NCBI GenBank assembly: GCA_963743035.1
Contig: CAVUOB010000001.1
Location: 434,001-498,000, forward strand
Direction: 5' to 3'
DNA length: 64,000 bases
DNA from: PALSA-911 sp963743035
GTDB lineage: Bacteria; Pseudomonadota; Alphaproteobacteria; Acetobacterales; Acetobacteraceae
This document shows positions 56,579 to 64,000 of the stretch, one piece after another. The first letter of the stretch is position 1; each line of letters begins with the position of its first letter. The translations under genes and the position numbers were made by a program. Under the pieces are notes generated by a model. That model was given only the letters and a program-made list of their open reading frames with translations. It was not told where the DNA came from and did no database searches.

Positions 56579-56603
56579 TGGTCTTACCAGATTGGCTTGA
56601 CCA
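56579..56603. promoter_or_regulatory. Two FadR/GntR-type operator half-palindromes
   Basis: TGGTCTTACCA (56579-56589) is a perfect TGGT-N3-ACCA site, in the extended form AATTGGTCTTACCAGATT. TGGCTTGACCA (56593-56603) has one mismatch. Their starts are 14 bp apart, about 60 bases before the GntR-family gene. TGGTnnnACCA is the known operator form of the FadR subfamily, so autoregulation and control of the divergent aminotransferase are likely. Confidence 0.7.
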
Positions 56604-56660
56604 GTATCAGGGCGTCATTCCAGGCTTGTCAAACCGAAATCGGCGCTGTTTGTAGTTGCC

Positions 56661-57413
56661 ATGCTCCCCGCTTCCTCTGTCTCGCCGACGCGCAGCTTCG
56701 AGATCGTGGCACGGCAGATCACCGCGCTGGTCCAGGCCGAGTATGCCGTGGGGCAGCGCCTGCCGGCCGAACGCGACCTGGCGAAACGGTTCGGCGTGTC
56801 GCGACCGACGATCCGTGAGGCGATCCTGTCGCTGCAGATGGCCGGTCTGCTCAAGGTCCGCCACAACAGCGGCGCCTATGTCGTCAGCCATCGCGCAGCG
56901 GTGGAGATGCAGACCCTGAAGGGGTTCGGGCCGTTCGAAAACGTTCAGGCCCGCCAGCTGGTGGAGCCGCAAATCGCGGCCCTCGCGGCCCAAGCCGCAT
57001 CGGATATGCAGCTTGCGCAAATGGCCGAAACCTTGGCCACGATGCGGCGCGAACACGCGCTGGGCCGCGACGCCGATTCCGCCGACCACCGTTTCCACAT
57101 CCTGCTCGCCGAAGCGACCGGCAATGGCGTGCTGGTCTCCCTGTCCGATTCCCTGTGGCGGGGCCAGATCGAATCACAGATCTGGCAGGACATTCGCAGC
57201 TACATGCCGATGGAAAGCTACCGCCCGACCTGGCTGCGCGACCACGAGGCGATCTTCCGTGCGGTGGAGGAGCGCAACGCCCGGCGGGCGGCGGCTGCGA
57301 TGACGAAGCATCTTGGCAATATCCGCGATGCGTTGATGTCGAGCACGAACGGCCAGACGATCGCCCGCATCAAGGGCAACGTGCCGGCTGATGCCAAGGG
57401 GCGGAAACCCTGA
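56661..57413 (+). CDS. GntR-family (FadR subfamily) transcriptional regulator
   Basis: A 250-residue regulator. The N-terminal winged helix (IVARQITALVQAEYAVGQRLPAERDLAKRFGVSRPTIREAILSLQMAGLLKVRHNSGAYV) spans about residues 16-75. The C-terminal FCD domain has RQLVEPQIAALAA, DHRFHILLAEATGN and RDHEAIFRAVEERNARRAAAAMTKHL, whose Asp/His residues bind a metal and an organic acid in this family. It is divergent from the aminotransferase group and has two matching operators 60-80 bases upstream. It is therefore the likely regulator of that group; its effector is unknown. Confidence 0.9.
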   Translation: MLPASSVSPTRSFEIVARQITALVQAEYAVGQRLPAERDLAKRFGVSRPTIREAILSLQMAGLLKVRHNSGAYVVSHRAAVEMQTLKGFGPFENVQARQLVEPQIAALAAQAASDMQLAQMAETLATMRREHALGRDADSADHRFHILLAEATGNGVLVSLSDSLWRGQIESQIWQDIRSYMPMESYRPTWLRDHEAIFRAVEERNARRAAAAMTKHLGNIRDALMSSTNGQTIARIKGNVPADAKGRKP

Positions 57414-57672
57414 TCCCTTCGGCGCGGCCTGGCAGGTCTGCGATGGCCCGCGGAAAAACTGACCGGTTCGCCGCCCGTGTCGATCAGTGCCGTCATCCCC
57501 GGCGTCACGCGCTTGCCGTGTTGAGACATATAGCCCGTGACCTGCCCCCCTGATCGGGGAGTTGATCGCCTTGCTCAAGGCGTCTGGGATCGGGTCAGAA
57601 AATGCCCCCGGACGGGGCGAACCTGGATGAGGCCGTTCTTGAGTTGTCCGTCAGCTCGGTAAAGGAGGCTCC

Positions 57673-57712
57673 AGGGGCAGAGCCCCTCCTGGGGTTTGGG
57701 GCGAAGCCCCAA
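57673..57712. terminator. Two adjacent hairpins between convergent genes
   Basis: AGGGGC-AGA-GCCCCT (57673-57687) and TTGGGGC-GAA-GCCCCAA (57696-57712) form stems of 6 and 7 bp just before the convergent stop at 57724. The second pairs T with A at its base, like a bidirectional terminator. The remaining 57414-57672 gap shows no supported gene. Confidence 0.6.
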
Positions 57713-57723
57713 CCTTGCCTTCT

Positions 57724-58179
57724 TCAAGCGGCCGGTTCGAACCAGAAATCCAGCACGTCGCCGGTGCGGTGTTCGGCGAATTTGGTGATCACCCGCGTGC
57801 CGATGGCCAGTTTCTTCGCGGCCTGGTCGGCATCCGACAGGTCCACGCCGCGGAAGAAGCCGCCGATGGCGGTGTCGGCGCCGTCCAGCATCACATAGCC
57901 GAAGGCGTAGGGCGGCGGGGGCAGGCCCTGGAACGAGGCATAGACCATGGTGAAGGCCTCGATCTGGCCGCCCGGGCCGACCTCGACCCAGTCCGTCGTC
58001 GGTTCCAGCGTCTGGTCGGAAAAGGCGCGCGGTGGCACCAGCACGCGGCCTGATTTGGCGTCGCGCTTGCCGTATAGTTTCGCATGGTCGCGCAGCTGGA
58101 CGAAGAACCAGCTCGCGGTCTCCCCCAGCGCGTGGTTGTAGGTGATGTTCCAGCTTTCCTGGCGTGTCAGCAGTTCCAT
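57724..58179 (-). CDS. OB-fold DUF35-type protein, partner of thiolase-like enzymes
   Basis: A 151-residue protein of the DUF35/Zn-ribbon OB-fold family. GETASWFFVQLRDHAKLYGKRDAKSGRVLVPPRAF is the usual N-terminal helix and rubredoxin-like region, and the OB barrel has VEVGPGGQIEAFTMVYASF, YAFGYVMLDGADTAIGGFFRG and GTRVITKF. The four cysteines that normally hold zinc are all absent. Such proteins form complexes with thiolase-like lipid-transfer proteins and CoA-binding partners. It lies 14 bases after the first thiolase-like gene and ends the operon. The ATG at 58179 starts the conserved sequence. Confidence 0.8.
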   Translation of the reverse strand: MELLTRQESWNITYNHALGETASWFFVQLRDHAKLYGKRDAKSGRVLVPPRAFSDQTLEPTTDWVEVGPGGQIEAFTMVYASFQGLPPPPYAFGYVMLDGADTAIGGFFRGVDLSDADQAAKKLAIGTRVITKFAEHRTGDVLDFWFEPAA

Positions 58180-58193
58180 TGTGATGATCCCTT

Positions 58194-59372
58194 CTATGCT
58201 TCCACGACCATCGTTCCGAAGAACTGATGGTCGCCGCCATTGCCGCTGGCGATGCCGACCCGCGCGCCCGGCACCTGATGCGCCCCGGCCCGGCCCCAGA
58301 CCTGCAGCGCCACTTCCGCCACCCGGATCATGGCGGTCACCGCGATCGCGTTGGTGCAAAGCGTGCCGCCGGAGGTGTTCACCGGGATGCCGGCGCCGAG
58401 CTTGAACTGGCCTTCGCGCAGCATCGCCGGCGACTGGCCGAGGCCGGCCAGGCCCGCCGCCTCGATGGAGTGGAATTCGGTGTTGCTGAACGGGGCATAA
58501 AGCTCCGCGACATGCACCTGCTTCGCGGGATCGGTGATCCCCGCCATCTTGTATGCACGCTGGAACGACTGCTTCAGCGCAAACGCATCCGCGTGGTCGG
58601 CAGTCTGGCCGCGGCCCATGCGGTCGCCGAGATAGTAGGTCTCGGAACAATGGCCGAGGCCGGTGATCCACACTGCGTCCAGCTTGTGCTCCCGGATGAA
58701 ACGTTCGGAGGCCAGCACCATGGCGCCGCCGCCGCTGGATTGCGGGCAGCAATCCATCAGCTTGACCGGCCAGGAGATCATGCGCGAGGCCATGACCTCC
58801 TCGATCGTGGTTTCCCGGCGCAGATGCGCGTTGGGGTTCAATGAGGCGTGCCAGCGGTTCTTGACCGTGACCCGGGCCATGTCTTCCTGCGTCATGCCGT
58901 ATTTGTGCATGTAGCGCACACCCGACATGGCCAGCATGTTGATGGTGCCGAGCGGCAGCTGGCGTTCGTAGGTGGGGTCCCAGATCTTGTTCAGCACGGT
59001 CTGGCTGTCGCCGCATTCGCCCACCTTGTCGGCGCCGGCGGTCAGCACCGTGTCGCAGACGCCGGAGGCGATGTGGTAATAGGCCGCCGCGACGCTGGAA
59101 ATGCCGGTGGCGCCGCCGGTGTTGATGCGCAGGAAGCGCTTGTTGCGGGCCCCCACGGCATCCACGCCCAGCCGCTCGGCATTGCCGATGCCGACCATGG
59201 CGTCCGGCGACAGCGAGTAGACCACGGCGTCGATCTGGTCGAATTCCAGGCCGCAATCGGCCATGGCGGGCACGACGGCTTCGCGCACCAGGTCCGGGTA
59301 GCTGGCATCGTCGCGCTTGGCGCGGAAGGCGGATTGGCCGATGCCGATGATGCCGACCCTTGGCGCGTTCAT
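58194..59372 (-). CDS. Thiolase-like lipid-transfer protein (Ltp/SCP-x family)
   Basis: A 392-residue thiolase-fold protein. RVGIIGIGQSAFRAKRDDASYPDLVREAV is the family start, and GECGDSQ, HKYGMTQEDMA and VNTSGGTLCTNAIAVTAMIRVAE are typical of the SCP-x/Ltp group. In a true thiolase the nucleophilic Cys would lie in the segment here reading INTGGATGISSV; it is missing. The partner pattern with a DUF35 protein resembles the Ltp2-type aldolases that remove side-chain carbons from steroid CoA esters. It overlaps the next thiolase-like gene by four bases. A retro-aldolase or scaffold role is more likely than thiolysis. Confidence 0.8.
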   Translation of the reverse strand: MNAPRVGIIGIGQSAFRAKRDDASYPDLVREAVVPAMADCGLEFDQIDAVVYSLSPDAMVGIGNAERLGVDAVGARNKRFLRINTGGATGISSVAAAYYHIASGVCDTVLTAGADKVGECGDSQTVLNKIWDPTYERQLPLGTINMLAMSGVRYMHKYGMTQEDMARVTVKNRWHASLNPNAHLRRETTIEEVMASRMISWPVKLMDCCPQSSGGGAMVLASERFIREHKLDAVWITGLGHCSETYYLGDRMGRGQTADHADAFALKQSFQRAYKMAGITDPAKQVHVAELYAPFSNTEFHSIEAAGLAGLGQSPAMLREGQFKLGAGIPVNTSGGTLCTNAIAVTAMIRVAEVALQVWGRAGAHQVPGARVGIASGNGGDHQFFGTMVVEA

Positions 59373-60520
59373 GCTGCGGCTCCTGTCTGGTCGCGATCCA
59401 GGACGATCACGGTGTTGTACTGCATGGCAAAGCCGCTGGCGGCGTGAGCCAGGCCGCGGCGGGCGCCCGCGCGCTGGTGCGGGCCGGCGCGGCCGCGTAG
59501 CTGGTTGGCGATTTCGCCGATGCGGATCAGGCCGGTGCAGTAGATCGGGTTGCAGGTCAGGCTGCCGCCCGAAAGATTCACCGGCAACGATCCGGCGGGG
59601 CCGAATGTTCCGGCCTCGGCGTGGCGCTGCCATTGCCCGCGCGCGCAGAGGCCGAGGCCCTCATAGGCCAGCAGCTCCTGGTACGGGGTGTAGTCCGCCA
59701 CCTCCGCCAGATCGAAGGCGGCGACGGGATCGCTGATGCCGGCCTCGCGAAAGGCCTGTTCGGCGGCGGCCCGGAGCGAGGGGAGGGTGGCGAGATCGCG
59801 GTCGCCGAGGAAGCCGCCTTCGGTGGCCCAGCCCATGCCGCGCACCCAGACCGGGTCCGGCACGGCGCGGCGGGCCACCTCGTCGGCCCCGGCCAGCACC
59901 AGGGCGACGGCGCCGGTGGCGGGTCGGCCTACCATGCCCTCGCGCAGCGGCCAGCGGGTGACGGTGCCCAGATCGTCCGTCCGGGGCTCAGCCGGATAGG
60001 CGCGCGCCCCGTTGCGCCGGTTCTTCTCCGCCACCGCCAGCGCCGCCTGGCGCGCGCCGGGGATCTGGTGCTCCAGCGCGCCGGCTTGCAGCCCTGCGGC
60101 GGCCAGCTCGTCCAGCGGCAGCCGGCGATGGAAATACGGGTCGGCGGCAAGGCGCTCCACTTCCCGCAACGGCGAGGCCTCGGTCGGGCTCCAGGCGACG
60201 ACCAGTTGCGTCCGGAACTGGCCGGTGGCAACCCGCAGCGCGCCCAGCACGAAGGCGTGCTCGGCGCTCGACGGCGTGCTGAGAATGTCGCGGTCGACGC
60301 CACCGACCGAGCCGGAGGCGGCCATGACGGAGATCGCCCTGCCGTCCATCTGGTCATTCGCGCCGACGACGATGCCGTCGATGTCCTCGATGGTCAGGCC
60401 GGCATCCCGCAGCGCGCTCTGGGAGACACGGTAGATCAGTTCCTCGAGCGATTCATTGCCGTTGGGAACGCTGGGCAGCACGGCACAGCCGATGATGGCT
60501 GGCTGGACATTATAGGCCAT
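59369..60520 (-). CDS. Thiolase-like protein, second copy
   Basis: A 383-residue thiolase-fold protein. IIGCAVLPSVPNGNESLEELIYRVSQSAL and SAEHAFVLGALRVATGQFRTQLVVAW lie at the places of the thiolase N-terminal domain; VNLSGGSLTCNPIYCTGLIRIGEIANQL is the C-terminal Cys loop. The usual nucleophile region (here STPSSAEHAFVLG) has no cysteine. It is diverged from the neighbour at 58194 but in the same family, so the two may form a heterodimer. Its ATG at 60520 is one base from the racemase-like gene stop. It was probably kept for a complex with the DUF35 protein. Confidence 0.78.
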   Translation of the reverse strand: MAYNVQPAIIGCAVLPSVPNGNESLEELIYRVSQSALRDAGLTIEDIDGIVVGANDQMDGRAISVMAASGSVGGVDRDILSTPSSAEHAFVLGALRVATGQFRTQLVVAWSPTEASPLREVERLAADPYFHRRLPLDELAAAGLQAGALEHQIPGARQAALAVAEKNRRNGARAYPAEPRTDDLGTVTRWPLREGMVGRPATGAVALVLAGADEVARRAVPDPVWVRGMGWATEGGFLGDRDLATLPSLRAAAEQAFREAGISDPVAAFDLAEVADYTPYQELLAYEGLGLCARGQWQRHAEAGTFGPAGSLPVNLSGGSLTCNPIYCTGLIRIGEIANQLRGRAGPHQRAGARRGLAHAASGFAMQYNTVIVLDRDQTGAAA

Positions 60521-61594
60521 CTATTGCCTCTCCGTGAGGGGTTCGCGCGCCCTGGGCGGCGCGCCGTCGATCCAGGCCGGGAACAGCGATTGCAGCCCGC
60601 CGCCGGTGCTCGTCACCAGCCGGCGCGCGGCGTGATGCGGCGAGGCGATGGCCTCGGCCAGGTCGAGGACCGGCGTCACGCAGCAATCCCCGGTAAAGCG
60701 TGCCCGGCAATCCGACAGGCTGAGCTTGCCGAGGCAGCCGGCCACATCGGCGATCAGCGCGCGCTGGGGCAAAGGCTCGGACTGGCGGGCGATCCATTCC
60801 GGATGGCCGGCGGCCTGCGCGAAGGCCTGCCAGAATTTCGGCTCGACCGCGCCCACCATCACGTGGCCGTCGCCTGTCTTGTAGACCTGGTAATAGGCGG
60901 CGCCGCCGTTCAGATAGGTGCTGTCGGGTTGTGCCACCTGGCCGGTGGCGCCGAAGGCGGCGATCTCGAATAGTTGCAGCGGCATCGGAACATCGGCGAG
61001 GCCGAGATCGATATGGCAGCCCTGGCCGTCCTTGGAGCGGGCCTGCAAGGCGCCGAGGATGGCGATCACGGAAAACAATGAGCCGCAGATGTCGGCCACG
61101 GGCGGGTCGAAGAAGCGCGGCGGGACGCCGTTGCGGTACAGCACCCCGGCGGCGGCCAGGTAGTTGCCGTCGTGACCGGCCGCCTGGGCCAGCGGGCTAT
61201 CCGCCCCGTGGCCGCTGATCGAGCAGGTGATCAGCCGCGGGTTGCGCGCCCGCAGGGTCTCGGCGCCGAGGCCGAGGCGCGCCATGACGCCGGGGCGGAA
61301 GCCCTCGATGAAGATGTCCGCCCGGTCGGTCAGGGCAAGCAGGGCGGCGCGGCCTTCTTCCTGCTTGAAGTCCAGCCGGGTGACGGCTTTTCCGGCATTC
61401 AGGGCTTCGTAGAACAGCGGCCGGCCGTCCTTGTCCCGTGGTCCGAGGGCGCGCATGTCGTCGCCCCAGGGCGGCTCCACCTTCGTCACCTCCGCGCCCA
61501 TGTCGGCCAGCAGCAGGCTGGCCATCGGCCCGGGGATGTAGAACGAGACGTCGACGACCCGGATGCCGTGCAGGAAACGGTTGAGGCGGCTCAT
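60521..61594 (-). CDS. CoA-transferase family III / alpha-methylacyl-CoA racemase-like protein
   Basis: A 357-residue CaiB/BaiF-family protein. RVVDVSFYIPGPMASLLLADMGAEVTKVEPPWGDD is the CoA-binding start, FIEGFRPGVMARLGLGAETL follows, and GHDGNYLAAAGVLY aligns with the GHDINYLALSG segment that has the catalytic His and Asp of the racemases. DVPMPLQLFEIAAFG is a variable region. Two activities are possible: CoA transfer or 2-methylacyl-CoA epimerisation. The latter would fit a branched side-chain pathway. The ATG at 61594 overlaps the cyclase gene stop by four bases (ATGA). Confidence 0.82.
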   Translation of the reverse strand: MSRLNRFLHGIRVVDVSFYIPGPMASLLLADMGAEVTKVEPPWGDDMRALGPRDKDGRPLFYEALNAGKAVTRLDFKQEEGRAALLALTDRADIFIEGFRPGVMARLGLGAETLRARNPRLITCSISGHGADSPLAQAAGHDGNYLAAAGVLYRNGVPPRFFDPPVADICGSLFSVIAILGALQARSKDGQGCHIDLGLADVPMPLQLFEIAAFGATGQVAQPDSTYLNGGAAYYQVYKTGDGHVMVGAVEPKFWQAFAQAAGHPEWIARQSEPLPQRALIADVAGCLGKLSLSDCRARFTGDCCVTPVLDLAEAIASPHHAARRLVTSTGGGLQSLFPAWIDGAPPRAREPLTERQ

Positions 61595-62466
61595 AGCACC
61601 GCCATGGGCACGATCGGACTGGCGGTGCCACCGACGATGGGCAGCGGGGCGGCGGCGAAGGCGAACTCGGCCACGCCCGTTTCGCTCAGGGCGCGCAGGC
61701 TGAGGCCTTCCAGCAGCGGAACACCGTAGTTGCGGATCAGGCATTGATGCACCGGAAAGACCTGGCCGGCCGGAAAGGGCAGCACCTCGATCGCGTAATT
61801 GTCGGCGCCGACCAGCGCGACACCGGATCGGGCCAGCCACAAGGCGGCTTCCAGGCCGATGCCCGGTTCGGTGTCGAAGCGGATGGCCTCGCCTGCCTGC
61901 TGGCGTTCCAGCCAGCCGGTGCGGATCAGCACGGCGTCGCCTTCGGCCGGGGTCACGCCGGCCTGGCTGGCCGCTGCCTGCAGCTCGGCCAGCGGGATGG
62001 TCTCGCCGTCCGGCACTATGCCGCCGCGCAGGCGCACGATGTCCAGCAGCAGGCCGCGGGTGAAGATCGGCGGCATCTTGTCTATGCCGCAGCGGGCCGC
62101 GCCGGAGGTGCTGCGGATGCCGTTGCCGGGGAAACCGTTATACAGTCTGTCGTCGTGCCAGACATGGCAGAGCGCGTCTATGTGCGTGCCGACATGCAGC
62201 GGCAGCAGGATGGTGTCCTCGGCGAATTGGAAGCCGCCCGGCTGGCGCGCGCCGGCGGCATAGTCGCCGCCGTCACGGTCCATGAAATGCATCACCCCCG
62301 GGCGATGCGGGGGCACCGCGGTGCGCGGAGAGAGTGGCTGCGCCAGGCTCAGTACCTGCCCGGTGCGCACCAGCCCGGCGGCGGCGCGGGTCTGGGCCGG
62401 GCCGATGCGGTTCAGGGCGCCCTTTTCATCCTGCTCGCCCCACAGGTTCCAGGCTTCCTCGGTCAT
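61591..62466 (-). CDS. Cyclase-family (kynurenine formamidase-like) metal hydrolase
   Basis: A 291-residue protein of the cyclase/KynB-like superfamily. The metal motif is LHVGTHIDALCHVWHDD near residue 92, matching HxGTHxDxxxH. LLLDIVRLRGG, GDAVLIRTGW and GADNYAIEVLPFPAGQVFPVHQCLIRNYGV are the other conserved blocks. Members hydrolyse amides or lactones, often with Mn or Zn. The ATG at 62466 overlaps the ligase stop (ATGA). In this operon it may open a ring or lactone intermediate. The substrate is unknown. Confidence 0.83.
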   Translation of the reverse strand: MTEEAWNLWGEQDEKGALNRIGPAQTRAAAGLVRTGQVLSLAQPLSPRTAVPPHRPGVMHFMDRDGGDYAAGARQPGGFQFAEDTILLPLHVGTHIDALCHVWHDDRLYNGFPGNGIRSTSGAARCGIDKMPPIFTRGLLLDIVRLRGGIVPDGETIPLAELQAAASQAGVTPAEGDAVLIRTGWLERQQAGEAIRFDTEPGIGLEAALWLARSGVALVGADNYAIEVLPFPAGQVFPVHQCLIRNYGVPLLEGLSLRALSETGVAEFAFAAAPLPIVGGTASPIVPMAVL

Positions 62467-64000
62467 GGCTTGCTGCCCGCGGCGGCCAGGGTTTTCAGCT
62501 CGCGGCGCAGCAGCTTGCCGGTGGCGGTGACCGGCAGTTCGGTGCGAAACTCGATGATATCCGGAACCTTGTAGCGCGAGGCGGTGGAGCGGCAATGCGC
62601 CGCGATCTCGTCCCGGCTGGCCTGGTGGTCGGGACGCAGCACGATGAAAGCGGCGAGCAGCTCGCCCTGGCGCGCGTCGGGCACGCCGACGACGCCGGCC
62701 TGGCCGACCGCGGGGTGCTGCATCAGCATGTCCTCCACCTCCGCCGGGGAGATGTTGATGCCGCCTTTCTTGATCATTTCCGTGGTGCGCCCGACGAAGA
62801 CCAGTTCCCCGGTCTCGGTCAGATGGCCCATGTCTCCGGTACGGAAGAAACCATCCGGCGCGAAGGCCTCCGCCATGAGCTGCGCGCTTGATTTGCCGTA
62901 GCCGCGGGTGACATAGCCGCGCACCTCGATCAGCCCGTCCTCGCCCGGTGGCAGGACGGCGCCGGTATCGGGGTGCAGGATCCGGATCTCGACGCCGGGC
63001 AGAGGCGGGCCCTGGCATTGGGCGCGGCGTTCCAGCGGCCAGTCATGCGGGGTGACGCAGCAATTGCCGTAGCTTTCGGTCTGGCCATAGACGTTGCAGA
63101 TCTCCGCCGCCCCCAGCACCCGCGCCGCGGTCAGGATGTCCTGCGGGGCGCCGATGGTCACGCCGGTGCGCAGGCTGCGCGTGCGTTCCGGGCGGAAGGC
63201 CGGATGCGTGCTGATGGCAGCGGTGATGGCGGGCAGCGTATAGAGCGCGGTGCAGCGGTGGCGCTCGATCAGCTCGATGGCCTCGCCGGGCTCGAAGCGC
63301 GATTGCAGCACCAGGCCGGCGCCGTGGGTCAGCGTCGCGGACATCGCGTTGGCGCTGCCATAGGACCAGAACAGCGGCGGGGCGAGCAGCACGCGGTCGG
63401 TGGAACGATAGCCCTGGCGTTCGCCGATATTGAAGCCGTTTTCGATGATGCCGTAATGCGCCAGCGGCACCGCCTTGGGCCGGCTGCTGGAGCCGGAGGT
63501 GTAGATAACGATGGCATCATCGGCCGCGCTCGGCCCCTCGCCGGGGGGCAGCGGGAAGGGGAACGCCGGCTCGGCGCCGAATTCCGCGTAGGATGCGGCC
63601 GGGCCGCCCTGCAGGACGATCGGCAGATCGGGCGCGATGGCCCGCAGGTCTTCGGCAAAATCCTGATCGCCGAAACGGTCCAGCGCGAACAGGATCTTCA
63701 CCCCGGCATCGCCCAGCAGCCATTCCAGCTCGCTGCGCCGGGACCAGGTGCTGAAGGCAACGATCGTCGCCCCGATCAGCGTGGCACCGAAGAACACCTC
63801 CAGCCATTCCAACCGGTTGTTCATCAGCAGCCCGACCCGGTCGTGCCGGCGGATGCCGCGCCGGTGCAGGCCGGCGGCAATGCGGCCCGCGCGTTGCGCC
63901 AGCCCGGCATAGGAGATTTCGCGATCGCCGCAGATCACCGCCAGGCTGCTGCCATGGCAGGCGGCCTGCTCGCACAGAAGCTCGGCCAAGGTGCGGCTGA
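62463..64000 (-). CDS. AMP-forming acyl-CoA synthetase, N terminus outside the window
   Basis: At least 508 residues of an adenylate-forming ligase, with the frame open at the right edge (SRTLAELLCEQAACHGSS), so the real start is beyond 64000 or a TTG at 63989. The motifs are IVIYTSGSSSRPKAVPLAHYG near the middle, YGQTESYG, GFFRTGDMGHLTETGELVFVGRTTEMIKKGG and VTATGKLLRRELK at the C terminus. It would load an unknown acid onto CoA. It heads the leftward operon of six genes (ligase, cyclase, racemase-like, two thiolase-like, DUF35), all with ATGA or short overlaps. Confidence 0.85.
   Translation of the reverse strand, partial: SRTLAELLCEQAACHGSSLAVICGDREISYAGLAQRAGRIAAGLHRRGIRRHDRVGLLMNNRLEWLEVFFGATLIGATIVAFSTWSRRSELEWLLGDAGVKILFALDRFGDQDFAEDLRAIAPDLPIVLQGGPAASYAEFGAEPAFPFPLPPGEGPSAADDAIVIYTSGSSSRPKAVPLAHYGIIENGFNIGERQGYRSTDRVLLAPPLFWSYGSANAMSATLTHGAGLVLQSRFEPGEAIELIERHRCTALYTLPAITAAISTHPAFRPERTRSLRTGVTIGAPQDILTAARVLGAAEICNVYGQTESYGNCCVTPHDWPLERRAQCQGPPLPGVEIRILHPDTGAVLPPGEDGLIEVRGYVTRGYGKSSAQLMAEAFAPDGFFRTGDMGHLTETGELVFVGRTTEMIKKGGINISPAEVEDMLMQHPAVGQAGVVGVPDARQGELLAAFIVLRPDHQASRDEIAAHCRSTASRYKVPDIIEFRTELPVTATGKLLRRELKTLAAAGSKP

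Noticed and set aside
57480..57580. Short minus-strand peptide reading MSQHGKRVTPGMTALIDTGG
   Set aside because: It looks protein-like for about 30 residues but I could not place it in a family, and both flanks have stops.

Overview
The window is GC-rich, tightly packed bacterial chromosome, best read as an alphaproteobacterium and probably an acetic-acid-bacteria relative (Acetobacteraceae). This is inferred from the three-subunit gluconate-dehydrogenase-type oxidase, the many orphan solute-binding proteins beside acyl-CoA enzymes, and the style of the lineage-restricted hypotheticals. No rRNA, tRNA, CRISPR array or defence system was seen.

Layout. 1-7.4 kb: end of a branched-chain 2-oxoacid dehydrogenase operon (E1 beta and alpha), an acyl-CoA ligase, and a rightward SDR / cupin / 2OG-Fe dioxygenase / solute-binding-protein group. 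7.5-14.1 kb: a hypothetical, a double-CDGSH iron-sulfur protein, and a gluconate-dehydrogenase-like operon (small subunit, GMC flavoprotein, triheme cytochrome c, small membrane protein). 14.1-24.6 kb: an IS6-family relic, then an 8.6-kb cyclic beta-1,2-glucan synthase gene (ndvB) with two frameshifts, whose stop codon is the insertion site of a complete IS630-family element. 24.7-30.2 kb: an AsmA-like protein, an acyl-CoA dehydrogenase relic, a TauD-type dioxygenase, a secreted unknown behind a 14-bp tandem repeat, and a TOPRIM/HD relic of a mobile element. 30.3-38.6 kb: solute-binding protein with acyl-CoA ligase, LysR, luciferase-like monooxygenase, another solute-binding protein with an SMP-30 lactonase, and a TetR regulator. 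38.7-46.9 kb: a leftward seven-gene acyl-CoA catabolic operon. 47.2-57.4 kb: a leftward group with two family-5 solute-binding proteins, a Baeyer-Villiger-type monooxygenase, a dimethylformamidase-like protein and a class III aminotransferase, with a divergent FadR-type regulator. 57.7-64 kb: a leftward operon for CoA-thioester breakdown (ligase, cyclase-type hydrolase, CoA-transferase/racemase, two thiolase-like proteins, OB-fold partner).

How it works together. Most genes suggest catabolism of unusual carboxylic acids or amides: capture by periplasmic binding proteins, CoA activation, dehydrogenation, hydration, oxidation and C-C cleavage. Two near-identical palindromes (33275-33292 and 46881-46898) precede an acyl-CoA ligase operon and the seven-gene operon, and a TetR gene follows the latter; this is probably one regulon. 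The left 40 kb carries seven single-base frameshifts, all of the +1 kind, whereas the right 24 kb has none that I can see. They are either young pseudogenes or sequencing errors.
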